Below, piece after piece: positions 7,396-13,747 of a stretch of 24,363 bases of DNA. The first letter of the stretch is position 1. Each line of letters starts with the position of its first letter. The stretch is from an uncultured Eubacteriales bacterium (GTDB taxonomy: Bacteria; Bacillota; Clostridia; Oscillospirales; Oscillospiraceae): the NCBI GenBank assembly GCA_900549475.1, contig UROF01000035.1, positions 1 to 24,363 of the forward strand, in the 5' to 3' direction. A program made the position numbers and the translations under genes. The notes beneath the pieces are model-generated. The model was not told the DNA's origin. It was given only the letters and a program-made list of their open reading frames with translations, and searched no databases.

Positions 7396-9341
7396 TCCTG
7401 AAAAGCCCCTACCTGAAGTGTGACGGAGGAAATTCTGTCAGCGGCTATCTGCGCTACATCGGGACCAGAGAGCGGGTGGAACTGCTCCCGGATGACCGTC
7501 CGCCAACGAGAAAGCAGGAGCAGTTGGTCAGAAAACTGACAAAAGATTTCCCGGAGGCGAAGGAGCTGGGCGAGTATTTGGACTACGAAACCAAGCCAAC
7601 CAAAGCCAATGCCTCCGCCTTTATCACCAGGGCGCTGGAGGAAAACTGGTCAGAAGTCCAGCAATCGGATGGCTACATGAAGTACATCGCCACCCGGCCC
7701 AGGGCGGAGCGGCTGGGTGACCACGGCCTCTTTGGGGACGTGGATGGCGTGGATTTAGAGAAAGCCATGCATGAGTTGGATCAATACACCGGCAACGTGT
7801 GGACGCACATTATCTCCCTGAAACGGGAGGACGCTGCCCGGCTTGGCTACGACAACGCTAAGGCATGGCGCAATCTGCTCAGGGCAAACCGCAATGACAT
7901 CGCCGCCGCCATGAACATCCCGCCGAATCACTTCCGCTGGTATGCCGCCTACCACGACGAGGGGGACCATCCCCACGTTCACATGATGGCATGGTCAACG
8001 GTTCCGGAAGAAGCCTATCTCACAAAAGAAGGAATCCGGCAGATCAAGTCAAAGCTGATGAATCAAATTTTCCGGCAGGAGATGCTCCACACCTACGAGC
8101 AGAAATCTCAGTCGCGGGATGAGTTGGTTCGGGAAACTCGCAGGGCTATCCGAAAACTCACGCGGGAGATGGCACGAAGTATCTGCTCTCACCCTGAGAT
8201 CGAGCAGAAAATGGAACAGCTGGCCGGACAGCTGGAAACGGTCAAGGGCAAGAAGTCCTACGGCTACCTCCCCAAGTCTGTCAAGAAAACCGTGGATGAG
8301 GTGGTGGACACGCTGGAGGAACTGCCGGTAGTCCAAGCGTGCTACAACCAGTGGTGCGTCCTCCAAAGCGAGGTGGACAGCTACTACCACGATAAACCCA
8401 GAGAGCGAAAAAAACTATCCCAGGAAAAAGAGTTCCGGCAGATCAAAAACGCCGTCATCCAAGAGGCGGAGCGCATCCGGCTTGGAGAGATCACCTTCGA
8501 GGACGCTGATTTAAGTGAAAACGATGAACCAGGACAGTTTCGGGGCGAGTCCTACGCCTGCTGGGAACTACGGCAAATCGTCCGGGATGAAAGACTTTCG
8601 CTGAAGGATCGGGATGGCGCGGTGGAGGAGTTGAAGCGGCTGGCAGAGCAAGGCGATACACATGCCCAGTACCTCATGGGCCAACTCTACCGGGATGGTC
8701 CTCTGCTGATTCCGGACAACCGCAAGGCAAAGCACTGGCTCACCCAGGCGGCAAAACAGGGCCTGCCGGAGGCCCAGTACGCCTTGGGAAAACTGCTTCT
8801 CTCTGACGATTACGAAGTCCGTGACCCTGAGGAGGGCATCCGCTGGCTGAAGGGAGCGGCGGAGAACGGGAGCCAGTGGGCGGCCTACCAGCTGGGAAAG
8901 GAGTATCTGACCGGTCAGGCGGCGACCAAGGATACCTCTAAGGCTGCGGAGTGGTTCACCCAGTCGGCGGAGGCGGGCAACCAGTACGCCCAGTATCTAC
9001 TGGGCAAGCTGTATCTGACGGGGCAGGGAGTAACTCACGACCAGACCCAAGCGATGGATTGGTTCAGCCGCTCCGCTGCCCAGGGAAATCAGTACGCGCA
9101 ATTCTTCCTGGAGAACCAGAGCAGCCAGCGTTCGCCCTCCGTCATGCTGGCGGTCACCAACCTGCTCTACCACATGAGCCGGATCTTCGAGGATCACTCT
9201 CTGCCCCGATCCAACACCGGCCTCCAGGTAGACAGCAAACTGCGGAGAAAAATTCAGGAGAAGAAGATCTCTATGGGCCACAAGCCGGACGACCACGAGG
9301 AGGAGCAGAGCCAGGGTGGAATGGTCATGGGCGGGATGTGA
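7383..9341 (+). CDS. MobP3-type relaxase with C-terminal Sel1 repeats
   Basis: This 652-residue relaxase would nick oriT of element A and pilot the single strand into a recipient. The three-histidine metal motif HDEGDHPHVHMMAW lies at residues 191-203. Tyr22 or Tyr25 in the N-terminal SGYLRYIGTRE is the likely nucleophile. Residues about 412-577 hold four or five Sel1-type repeats (AEQGDTHAQYLMGQLYRDG, AAKQGLPEAQYALGKL and others), a helical-repeat platform for protein contacts. The C-terminus ends in a charged tail, LRRKIQEKKISMGHKPDDHEEEQ, of the same type as that ending the other relaxase in this window. It starts at GTG 7383, preceded by GGAGGAGGG. The 3' end is four bases from the recurrent border motif at 9346. 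Confidence 0.88.
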   Translation: MARLILKSPYLKCDGGNSVSGYLRYIGTRERVELLPDDRPPTRKQEQLVRKLTKDFPEAKELGEYLDYETKPTKANASAFITRALEENWSEVQQSDGYMKYIATRPRAERLGDHGLFGDVDGVDLEKAMHELDQYTGNVWTHIISLKREDAARLGYDNAKAWRNLLRANRNDIAAAMNIPPNHFRWYAAYHDEGDHPHVHMMAWSTVPEEAYLTKEGIRQIKSKLMNQIFRQEMLHTYEQKSQSRDELVRETRRAIRKLTREMARSICSHPEIEQKMEQLAGQLETVKGKKSYGYLPKSVKKTVDEVVDTLEELPVVQACYNQWCVLQSEVDSYYHDKPRERKKLSQEKEFRQIKNAVIQEAERIRLGEITFEDADLSENDEPGQFRGESYACWELRQIVRDERLSLKDRDGAVEELKRLAEQGDTHAQYLMGQLYRDGPLLIPDNRKAKHWLTQAAKQGLPEAQYALGKLLLSDDYEVRDPEEGIRWLKGAAENGSQWAAYQLGKEYLTGQAATKDTSKAAEWFTQSAEAGNQYAQYLLGKLYLTGQGVTHDQTQAMDWFSRSAAQGNQYAQFFLENQSSQRSPSVMLAVTNLLYHMSRIFEDHSLPRSNTGLQVDSKLRRKIQEKKISMGHKPDDHEEEQSQGGMVMGGM

Positions 9342-9345
9342 CCCC

Positions 9346-9375
9346 CTCAAAAATTACGGCACCTAAACAATGATA
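9346..9375 (+). repeat. Recurrent gene-border motif, copy 1
   Basis: CTCAAAAATTACGG followed by CACCTAAACAATGA begins four bases after the relaxase stop. It matches copies at 10321, 10721, 19182, 21571 and 22013. Confidence 0.6.
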
Positions 9376-9388
9376 CAGCCAAAACGGA

Positions 9389-9423
9389 AAGATAGAAAAA
9401 CCGCCCAGCGTTTCGCCGGGCGG
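9389..9423 (-). terminator. Terminator of the Fic operon
   Basis: CCGCCC-GCG pairs with CGC-GGGCGG (9401-9423, one A/C mismatch, TTT loop on the plus strand). On the minus strand it is followed by TTTTTCTATC, so it ends the minus-strand Fic transcript. Confidence 0.75.
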
Positions 9424-9455
9424 CGGAGCCAAGCCTGTTGTCAAAACTTAGGATT

Positions 9456-10073
9456 CTATTGCAATGCCATGTCCGCTCCCACAATAGGTTCTTGGATCGT
9501 TTCGTCAAAGAACTTTATCAACGGGTCCATCACTCCCTGAGCCGCATAAATCGTTGCGATCATAAACTCGTCCAGGTCGGCATTTGATAGATCAAACTCA
9601 TAGCCTAAGTGTCGGATCCACTGGGTGAAAAAGAGCCGCTGGGTCCTTCCGTTCCCCTCTCGGAACGGATGAAGCATATTGATGGTGCTGTAAAAATCCG
9701 CAATTTCCTCAATGATTTCCTGATGAGAGCGTCCCCCGCCGGTGAAGGCAGCCAATCGGGTAAAACACGCATCCGCGCAAGCTTGGATCTCGGCGGCAGA
9801 GACAAATACCGTTCCTTTCTTAGAAATGTTGATCGTGCGTATCTGCCCTGCCCAATCGTAGAGATCACAAAACAAAAAATGATGAATGGATCTGTAATGC
9901 GTAAAGTCAAATTTCCCTGTAACTGGCTGCTGGTCAAGAAAACTGGCCTTGCCTAAAACAACAGCCGCCTCTGTCTCCGCCAGTTTTGTTTCATCCTGAA
10001 TACCGAGCTTATTGATCAGGCAGGATGTCCCAGGATAACAGTCTGCTGTGGTCGCCTCGATGCCGTATCCCAT
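9456..10073 (-). CDS. fic: Fic-domain AMP-transferase toxin (class I)
   Basis: This 205-residue Fic enzyme transfers AMP (or another nucleotide moiety) to hydroxyl groups of target proteins, often DNA gyrase or topoisomerase IV in the class I toxins. The catalytic loop HPFREGNGRTQR is complete at about residues 135-146, including the active His and the phosphate-binding GNGR. The upstream FDFTHYRSIHHFLFCDLYDWAGQIRTINISK segment is the standard Fic N-terminal region. It has no internal inhibitory motif at its N-terminus, consistent with inhibition in trans by the neighbouring antitoxin. The start at 10073 is preferred because GGAGGA precedes it, though an in-frame ATG at 10091 is possible. The gene begins at the antitoxin stop, so the pair is coupled. 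It is cargo of element A, oriented against the transfer genes. Confidence 0.9.
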   Translation of the reverse strand: MGYGIEATTADCYPGTSCLINKLGIQDETKLAETEAAVVLGKASFLDQQPVTGKFDFTHYRSIHHFLFCDLYDWAGQIRTINISKKGTVFVSAAEIQACADACFTRLAAFTGGGRSHQEIIEEIADFYSTINMLHPFREGNGRTQRLFFTQWIRHLGYEFDLSNADLDEFMIATIYAAQGVMDPLIKFFDETIQEPIVGADMALQ

Positions 10074-10074
10074 A

Positions 10075-10248
10075 TCAGGCAGTTCCTCCATTCGAGGCCG
10101 GAATCACCTGGGAGAGATATTCCTGAAGCGTGATCTCCCCTGCAAGCAGCTTGCGGCACAGTTCTTTGCATGTTTCTGTGACAGAAAATCCCTCCATCTT
10201 TAAGGAAAGCTCCGCTGTCCGAATCGAGCGTTCAATAGATCCCGACAT
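10075..10248 (-). CDS. VbhA-type antitoxin for the Fic toxin
   Basis: This 57-residue protein (MSGSIERSIRTAELS...) carries the inhibitory-helix motif [S/T]xxxE[G/N] as S15-LKM-E19-G20. In VbhA/VbhT-like class I systems this glutamate enters the Fic active site and blocks productive ATP binding. The following SVTETCKELCRKLLAGEITLQEYL matches the usual C-terminal helices of such antitoxins. It starts at ATG 10248 with AGGAGGGGG seven bases upstream, and a promoter (TTGCAA-17-TACAAT) lies at 10282-10310. It overlaps the upstream alternative Fic start, as expected for an antitoxin-first operon. Confidence 0.88.
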   Translation of the reverse strand: MSGSIERSIRTAELSLKMEGFSVTETCKELCRKLLAGEITLQEYLSQVIPASNGGTA

Positions 10249-10281
10249 GTCTCCCCCTCCTGTATATCAGTTTTTATCTGC

Positions 10282-10310
10282 ATTGTAGCATAAGAATACC
10301 GCAGTTGCAA
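10282..10310 (-). promoter_or_regulatory. Promoter of the antitoxin-Fic operon
   Basis: On the minus strand TTGCAA (10305-10310) and TACAAT (10282-10287) are separated by 17 bases. It lies about 34 bases upstream of the antitoxin ATG. Confidence 0.7.
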
Positions 10311-10320
10311 ATCGAAAAGC

Positions 10321-10350
10321 CTCAAAAATTGCGGTGCATAAACAATAGAA
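10321..10350 (+). repeat. Recurrent gene-border motif, copy 2
   Basis: CTCAAAAATTGCGG followed by TGCATAAACAATAGA lies ten bases beyond the antitoxin promoter. About 75 bases separate it from the promoter-like unit at 10425. Between them is only a short CTGCCGCATGGCAG hairpin. Confidence 0.6.
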
Positions 10351-10424
10351 CCCTTCTCTACAGAAACAGTCCTGCCGCATGGCAGGGGCGGGGTGCTATT
10401 AACAATGCGAGCAACGGCTCTAAA

Positions 10425-10495
10425 TGATAACTTTCTCTAAACTCTGCCCATTTGCCCTGGATATTTCCTGTTTCTGTGGTATGTTGTGTTGCTGA
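10425..10495 (+). promoter_or_regulatory. Recurrent promoter-like unit, copy 1 (before the zinc-ribbon gene)
   Basis: The unit has GATAACTTTCT, then CCCTGGATATTTC, then TGTGGTATGTTGTG. CTGGAT and TATGTT are 17 bases apart, a normal -35/-10 spacing. Related units are at 19643, 21624 and 22069. Confidence 0.55.
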
Positions 10496-10507
10496 GGAGG
10501 GATGACC

Positions 10508-10714
10508 ATGACAACCAGTCAAATTCCAGTCCAGCGGTGCCAGTACTGCGGGAGCGACGATCTGGGGCTGGGCTGGCAGCACGGCGAGGCGCTGGTGACC
10601 TACAAGAAGCACGGACTCCTGGGCAGCCGGCTTCGGTACCTGATCTGCCGCCGCTGCGGGGCCGTGGTTTATCAATGGGTGGCAGAACCCCACAAGTTCC
10701 CGCCCATTAAGTGA
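10508..10714 (+). CDS. Small zinc-ribbon protein
   Basis: This 68-residue protein has two CxxC pairs (RCQYCGSDD and ICRRCGAVV) separated by about 30 residues. It forms a single zinc ribbon of the kind often labelled TFIIB/TFIIIB-like in Clostridia. Such small ribbons are frequent accessory genes on mobile elements, and the function is unknown. ATG 10508 has GGAGG seven bases upstream. The nearby ATG 10502 is too close to that site. It has its own promoter-like unit upstream and a border motif just downstream, so it looks like a self-contained gene module inserted between the Fic pair and the integrases. Confidence 0.75.
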   Translation: MTTSQIPVQRCQYCGSDDLGLGWQHGEALVTYKKHGLLGSRLRYLICRRCGAVVYQWVAEPHKFPPIK

Positions 10715-10720
10715 GCCACT

Positions 10721-10750
10721 CAGAAATTACACCGCAAATCAAAGATAAAA
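10721..10750 (+). repeat. Recurrent gene-border motif, copy 3
   Basis: CTCAGAAATTACACCGC followed by AAATCAAAGATAA starts seven bases after the zinc-ribbon gene's stop and runs straight into the leader of the first integrase. No terminator or promoter unit separates them here. Confidence 0.55.
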
Positions 10751-10767
10751 ATTGCGAGGTGAAGAAT

Positions 10768-11973
10768 ATGGGTAAGAGACGGCCATCCGGCGACGGCATG
10801 GTTAGAAAATGGGAGGACGGCCGTTGGGAAGGCCGCATCGTAGTGGGCCACAAGGAAAGCGGCGACTCCATCTTCCGGTATGTCTATGCCGATACCCAAA
10901 AGGAACTGATCACTAAACTCCGGCAGAACATCGACGCCTATCAGGGAGTGGACCTGACGGAGGAGAGCAGAATGACGCTGTCAGAGTGGCTGGACCGCTG
11001 GCTGGAGCAGATGGCACTCACCCTGCGCCTCGGCACCCTGAAACGGTACCGGGGCGACATGGACCGCCATGTCAAGCCCCGCCTGGGACAAAAGAAGCTC
11101 ACGCAACTCACCGCTGAGGATCTGCGGGAATTGTACCGCTTCCTTCTGGAACAGGGGCGAATTGCCCCTCGCCCCGGCCAAGACCCCGGCCTCTCTCCCG
11201 CCACTGTCCGCGGTATCCACGCCGCCCTCCACCAAGCCCTCCAAGCGGCAGCAGACCAGGGGCTGATGCCCAACAACCCCGCCAAACATGTGGAGCCCCC
11301 CAAAGTTCCCCACAAGGCGATGAACATTCTGACCGAGGAGCAGCTGGAGGTCTTTCTGGCCGCAACGGACCGGGACCCGATTTGGCGGGACTTCTTCTAC
11401 GCGGAACTCACCACCGGTCTGCGGCTGGGTGAGATCTGTGGCCTCATGTGGAGCGACTTCGATGGGCGAAAGGGCACCCTCAGCATCTCCCGCACGCTGC
11501 GTAAAGAAAAAGGCGGACGGCTGGTGGCCGGGGACACCAAGACCTACGCCGGGACGCGCAAGATCCTCCTGCCCTCCACCACGGCGGAGCGGCTGACAGA
11601 GCGGAAAAAGCACTCCTATTCCCAGTGGATCTTCCCCAACCCGCTCCGCCCGGAAGCCCCACTGAACCCCGACACCGCTTACCGCCAGCTGAAAAAGGTC
11701 CTGCAGGAGACCGGACTGCCTGAGCTTAGATTCCACGATTTACGCCATACCTTCGCCACCCACGCCCTGGCCAGCGGAGTGGACGCCAAGACCCTGTCCG
11801 GCATCCTGGGCCACACCAAAGCCAGCTTCACCCTGGACACCTACACCCACACCACCGGGGATATGCAGAGGCGGGCGGTGGAAATCGTGGGCGGCTTCCT
11901 GACCGACTACTTAGGAGAGGAGATGGCCCCGTGGCAAAACGCAGAAAACACGGTGACGGCAGCGTCCGCCTGA
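10768..11973 (+). CDS. Tyrosine site-specific integrase (first of tandem pair)
   Basis: This 401-residue phage-type tyrosine recombinase has an N-terminal AP2-like arm-binding domain (GDGMVRKWEDGRWEGRIVVG, residues 8-27). A SAM-like core-binding domain (about 70-165) and the catalytic domain follow. The active-site set is complete: R219, K258, H323, R326, H349 and Tyr359 in LDTYTH. Start ATG 10768 has GAGGTGA six bases upstream. An ATG at 10711 would overlap the border motif and is not favoured. The 3' end overlaps the next integrase by 43 bp. It should act at the att site within tRNA-Thr, alone or with its neighbour. Confidence 0.92.
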   Translation: MGKRRPSGDGMVRKWEDGRWEGRIVVGHKESGDSIFRYVYADTQKELITKLRQNIDAYQGVDLTEESRMTLSEWLDRWLEQMALTLRLGTLKRYRGDMDRHVKPRLGQKKLTQLTAEDLRELYRFLLEQGRIAPRPGQDPGLSPATVRGIHAALHQALQAAADQGLMPNNPAKHVEPPKVPHKAMNILTEEQLEVFLAATDRDPIWRDFFYAELTTGLRLGEICGLMWSDFDGRKGTLSISRTLRKEKGGRLVAGDTKTYAGTRKILLPSTTAERLTERKKHSYSQWIFPNPLRPEAPLNPDTAYRQLKKVLQETGLPELRFHDLRHTFATHALASGVDAKTLSGILGHTKASFTLDTYTHTTGDMQRRAVEIVGGFLTDYLGEEMAPWQNAENTVTAASA

Positions 11974-13361
11974 GAAAGGATGGCCGCTGGGAGGGCCGGG
12001 TGGTCATCGGGTACGATGAGAAGGGGCTGCCCAAAACCAAAAATGTCCTTGCTAAAACGAAAACGGAATGTGTGGCCATGCTGAAGGCCCTGCGAGAGAG
12101 CCTGGAGACTCCTGCTCCTGAAGCTCCCAAGCCAAGTATCTCCCTTGGGGACTGGCTGGATCACTGGTACCAGGACCATAAGAAGGCGAACCTCCGGCCC
12201 AACACCCAGATGTCCTATGAGCGGCGGATCTACCAGCACATCATTCCCGCCCTGGGTAATATCCATCTGGACAAGCTGACCACCGGGGACATCCAGCAGT
12301 TCTATACCCATCTTAGGCAGAATGGCAGATTGCTGCGCACAGAACTCTATGGAGAGGGTCTCTCCGACCAGACCATCCGGGGCATCCACACCACCCTCCA
12401 CGCCGCACTGGACAAGGCAGTGGAGGAGAAACTGATCTTCCGCAACCCAGCGGACAGCTGTAAACTCCCGCCCGCCAAATCCAGAGAAATGAAGGTTCTG
12501 ACTCCGGAGGAGATCCAGCGGCTGCTGATCCAGGCCAGGGAGGACGGTTGCTACGAGCTGCTCCTCCTGGAGCTGTCCACCGGCCTGCGCCGGGGAGAGA
12601 TCCTGGCCCTCCAATGGGACGATCTGAATCTTCGTACCGGCGCCCTGCGGGTGGAGCGGCAGGTCCACCGGGTCAAGGGAGAACTGGTTGTATCCCCACC
12701 CAAGACCAAGGCAGGCAACCGGACGGTACTCCTCCCTGCCCCGGTCCTGAATGTACTAAAAGCCTACCAGAAAACCGTCCACTCTCGATGGATGTTTCCC
12801 TCCCCGGTAAAAGAGGACTCTCCGCTGGATCCGGCCGCCGTCCGCAAGCATCTCCAGACTGTGTTGGAGCGGGCGGAGTGCAAGCGCCTGCGGTTCCATG
12901 ATCTGCGGCATACCTTCGCTACCGCTTCCCTGGAACACGGCATGGACATCAAAACGCTGTCCACCATCATCGGCCATGTGTCCAGCGCCACCACTCTAAA
13001 CACCTACACCCATGTCACCGACGCCATGCGGCAGAACGCGGCGGACAAAATCGACCGGGGGATCGGGAGAGCCGAACCGAAACCCAGGCGGGAAGCGGCA
13101 CCCAAAAAACCGGCCCCCAGCACGTTCCAAGCCCGCAAGGGTCAGCGGCGCAAACCGGGCACCGGATGTGTCAGTCGGATCAATGACCACCTGTGGGAGG
13201 GCCGTTACTCCCCCATCGTCAACGGCAAGCGCATGGCCCGGAACGTCTATGCCAAAACGGAGGCCGAGTGTGAGGAAAAGCTGGCAGAACTGATTCGGGA
13301 AATGAAGGCGGGGATCGCCGCCGGAAAAGAGCGGGCGAAGCAGCAAAAACCGGCAAGTTGA
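11931..13361 (+). CDS. Tyrosine integrase with arm-binding-like domains at both ends (second of tandem pair)
   Basis: This 476-residue integrase has the catalytic residues R220, K258, H323, R326, H349 and Y359, the same spacing as its neighbour. The N-terminal AP2-like domain is RKHGDGSVRLRKDGRWEGRV. After the catalytic domain there is a basic Pro-rich linker (380-400). A second domain of the same design follows at about 405-461, with RRKPGTGCVSRINDHLWEGRY, NGKRMARNVYAKTEAECEEKL. It starts at GTG 11931, inside the end of the first integrase gene, with GGAGAGGAG upstream. The gene lies about 160 bp from the tRNA-Thr fragment that marks the end of element A. Confidence 0.92.
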   Translation: MAKRRKHGDGSVRLRKDGRWEGRVVIGYDEKGLPKTKNVLAKTKTECVAMLKALRESLETPAPEAPKPSISLGDWLDHWYQDHKKANLRPNTQMSYERRIYQHIIPALGNIHLDKLTTGDIQQFYTHLRQNGRLLRTELYGEGLSDQTIRGIHTTLHAALDKAVEEKLIFRNPADSCKLPPAKSREMKVLTPEEIQRLLIQAREDGCYELLLLELSTGLRRGEILALQWDDLNLRTGALRVERQVHRVKGELVVSPPKTKAGNRTVLLPAPVLNVLKAYQKTVHSRWMFPSPVKEDSPLDPAAVRKHLQTVLERAECKRLRFHDLRHTFATASLEHGMDIKTLSTIIGHVSSATTLNTYTHVTDAMRQNAADKIDRGIGRAEPKPRREAAPKKPAPSTFQARKGQRRKPGTGCVSRINDHLWEGRYSPIVNGKRMARNVYAKTEAECEEKLAELIREMKAGIAAGKERAKQQKPAS

Positions 13362-13368
13362 ACAAACG

Positions 13369-13408
13369 GGCCTCCGAGGGCGCTTTGCCCTCGGAGGCCT
13401 GTCTTTTT
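13369..13408 (+). terminator. Terminator of the tandem integrase operon
   Basis: A perfect 13-bp stem, GGCCTCCGAGGGC with its complement (13369-13381, 13387-13399), has a GCTTT loop and is followed by TGTCTTTTTCC. Confidence 0.92.
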
Positions 13409-13484
13409 CCTGTCTGTGGCTTGTTCTGTGGTCAAAGGCAAAAGCCGAAATTCAAGCCGGTAAAAACAGTTATAAAAAGCAAAG

Positions 13485-13520
13485 AAAAAGACCACTTTTC
13501 GGATGAAAAGCGATCTTTTT
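13485..13520. terminator. Hairpin at the tRNA end of element A
   Basis: A 16-base arm (13485-13500) pairs with 13505-13520 apart from two mismatches, with A-rich and T-rich outer ends. It resembles the terminator at 23521-23558 in position. Both lie directly against the CCA end of a tRNA-Thr sequence, so each element seems to have supplied a terminator for the tRNA it entered. Confidence 0.6.
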
Positions 13521-13521
13521 C

Positions 13522-13566
13522 TGGAGGTGTTGGGCGGATTCGAACCGCCGACCTCATCCTTACCAA
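13522..13566 (-). pseudogene. 3' fragment of tRNA-Thr(GGT), attachment site between elements A and B
   Basis: The fragment runs from the encoded CCA (13522-13524) through the acceptor 3' strand, T-arm and variable loop to the anticodon stem and loop. The 36 bases 13531-13566 are identical to 23567-23602 in the intact tRNA-Thr. Its acceptor strand (CAACACC) differs at two positions from the intact gene's CAGCAGC. After 13566 the similarity stops abruptly. This is the att copy left when an element inserted into tRNA-Thr. Confidence 0.9.
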
Positions 13567-13626
13567 CTGATTGGGAGGATAGGGTTTGCTGCTTCCAGAC
13601 CCTTTTGCACCCTCTTCGCTCCGGGG

Positions 13627-13701
13627 TGCCATCCTTTCCGGAACTCTTGTGTCCATTGTCTCCGTCCGCTCGTTTCCCCGTGTGGGTCAGCGTGTGGGTC
13701 A
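13627..13701 (+). repeat. Integrase arm-site region, left copy
   Basis: Two direct TGTGGGTCA repeats (13681-13689, 13693-13701) follow an ACTCTTGTGTCCATTG block. The whole stretch is similar to 23393-23471, downstream of the third integrase. The repeats are probably arm-type integrase-binding sites. The rest of 13567-13747 contains no credible gene. Confidence 0.6.
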
Positions 13702-13747
13702 AAGGCCGCCGCGAGCCAGCCATTGCTCCTCCGGCGCAACCGGACTG

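Noticed and set aside
11907..12668. Minus-strand 253-codon frame opposite the second integrase
   Set aside because: It is antisense to a clearly conserved catalytic domain and shows no motif.
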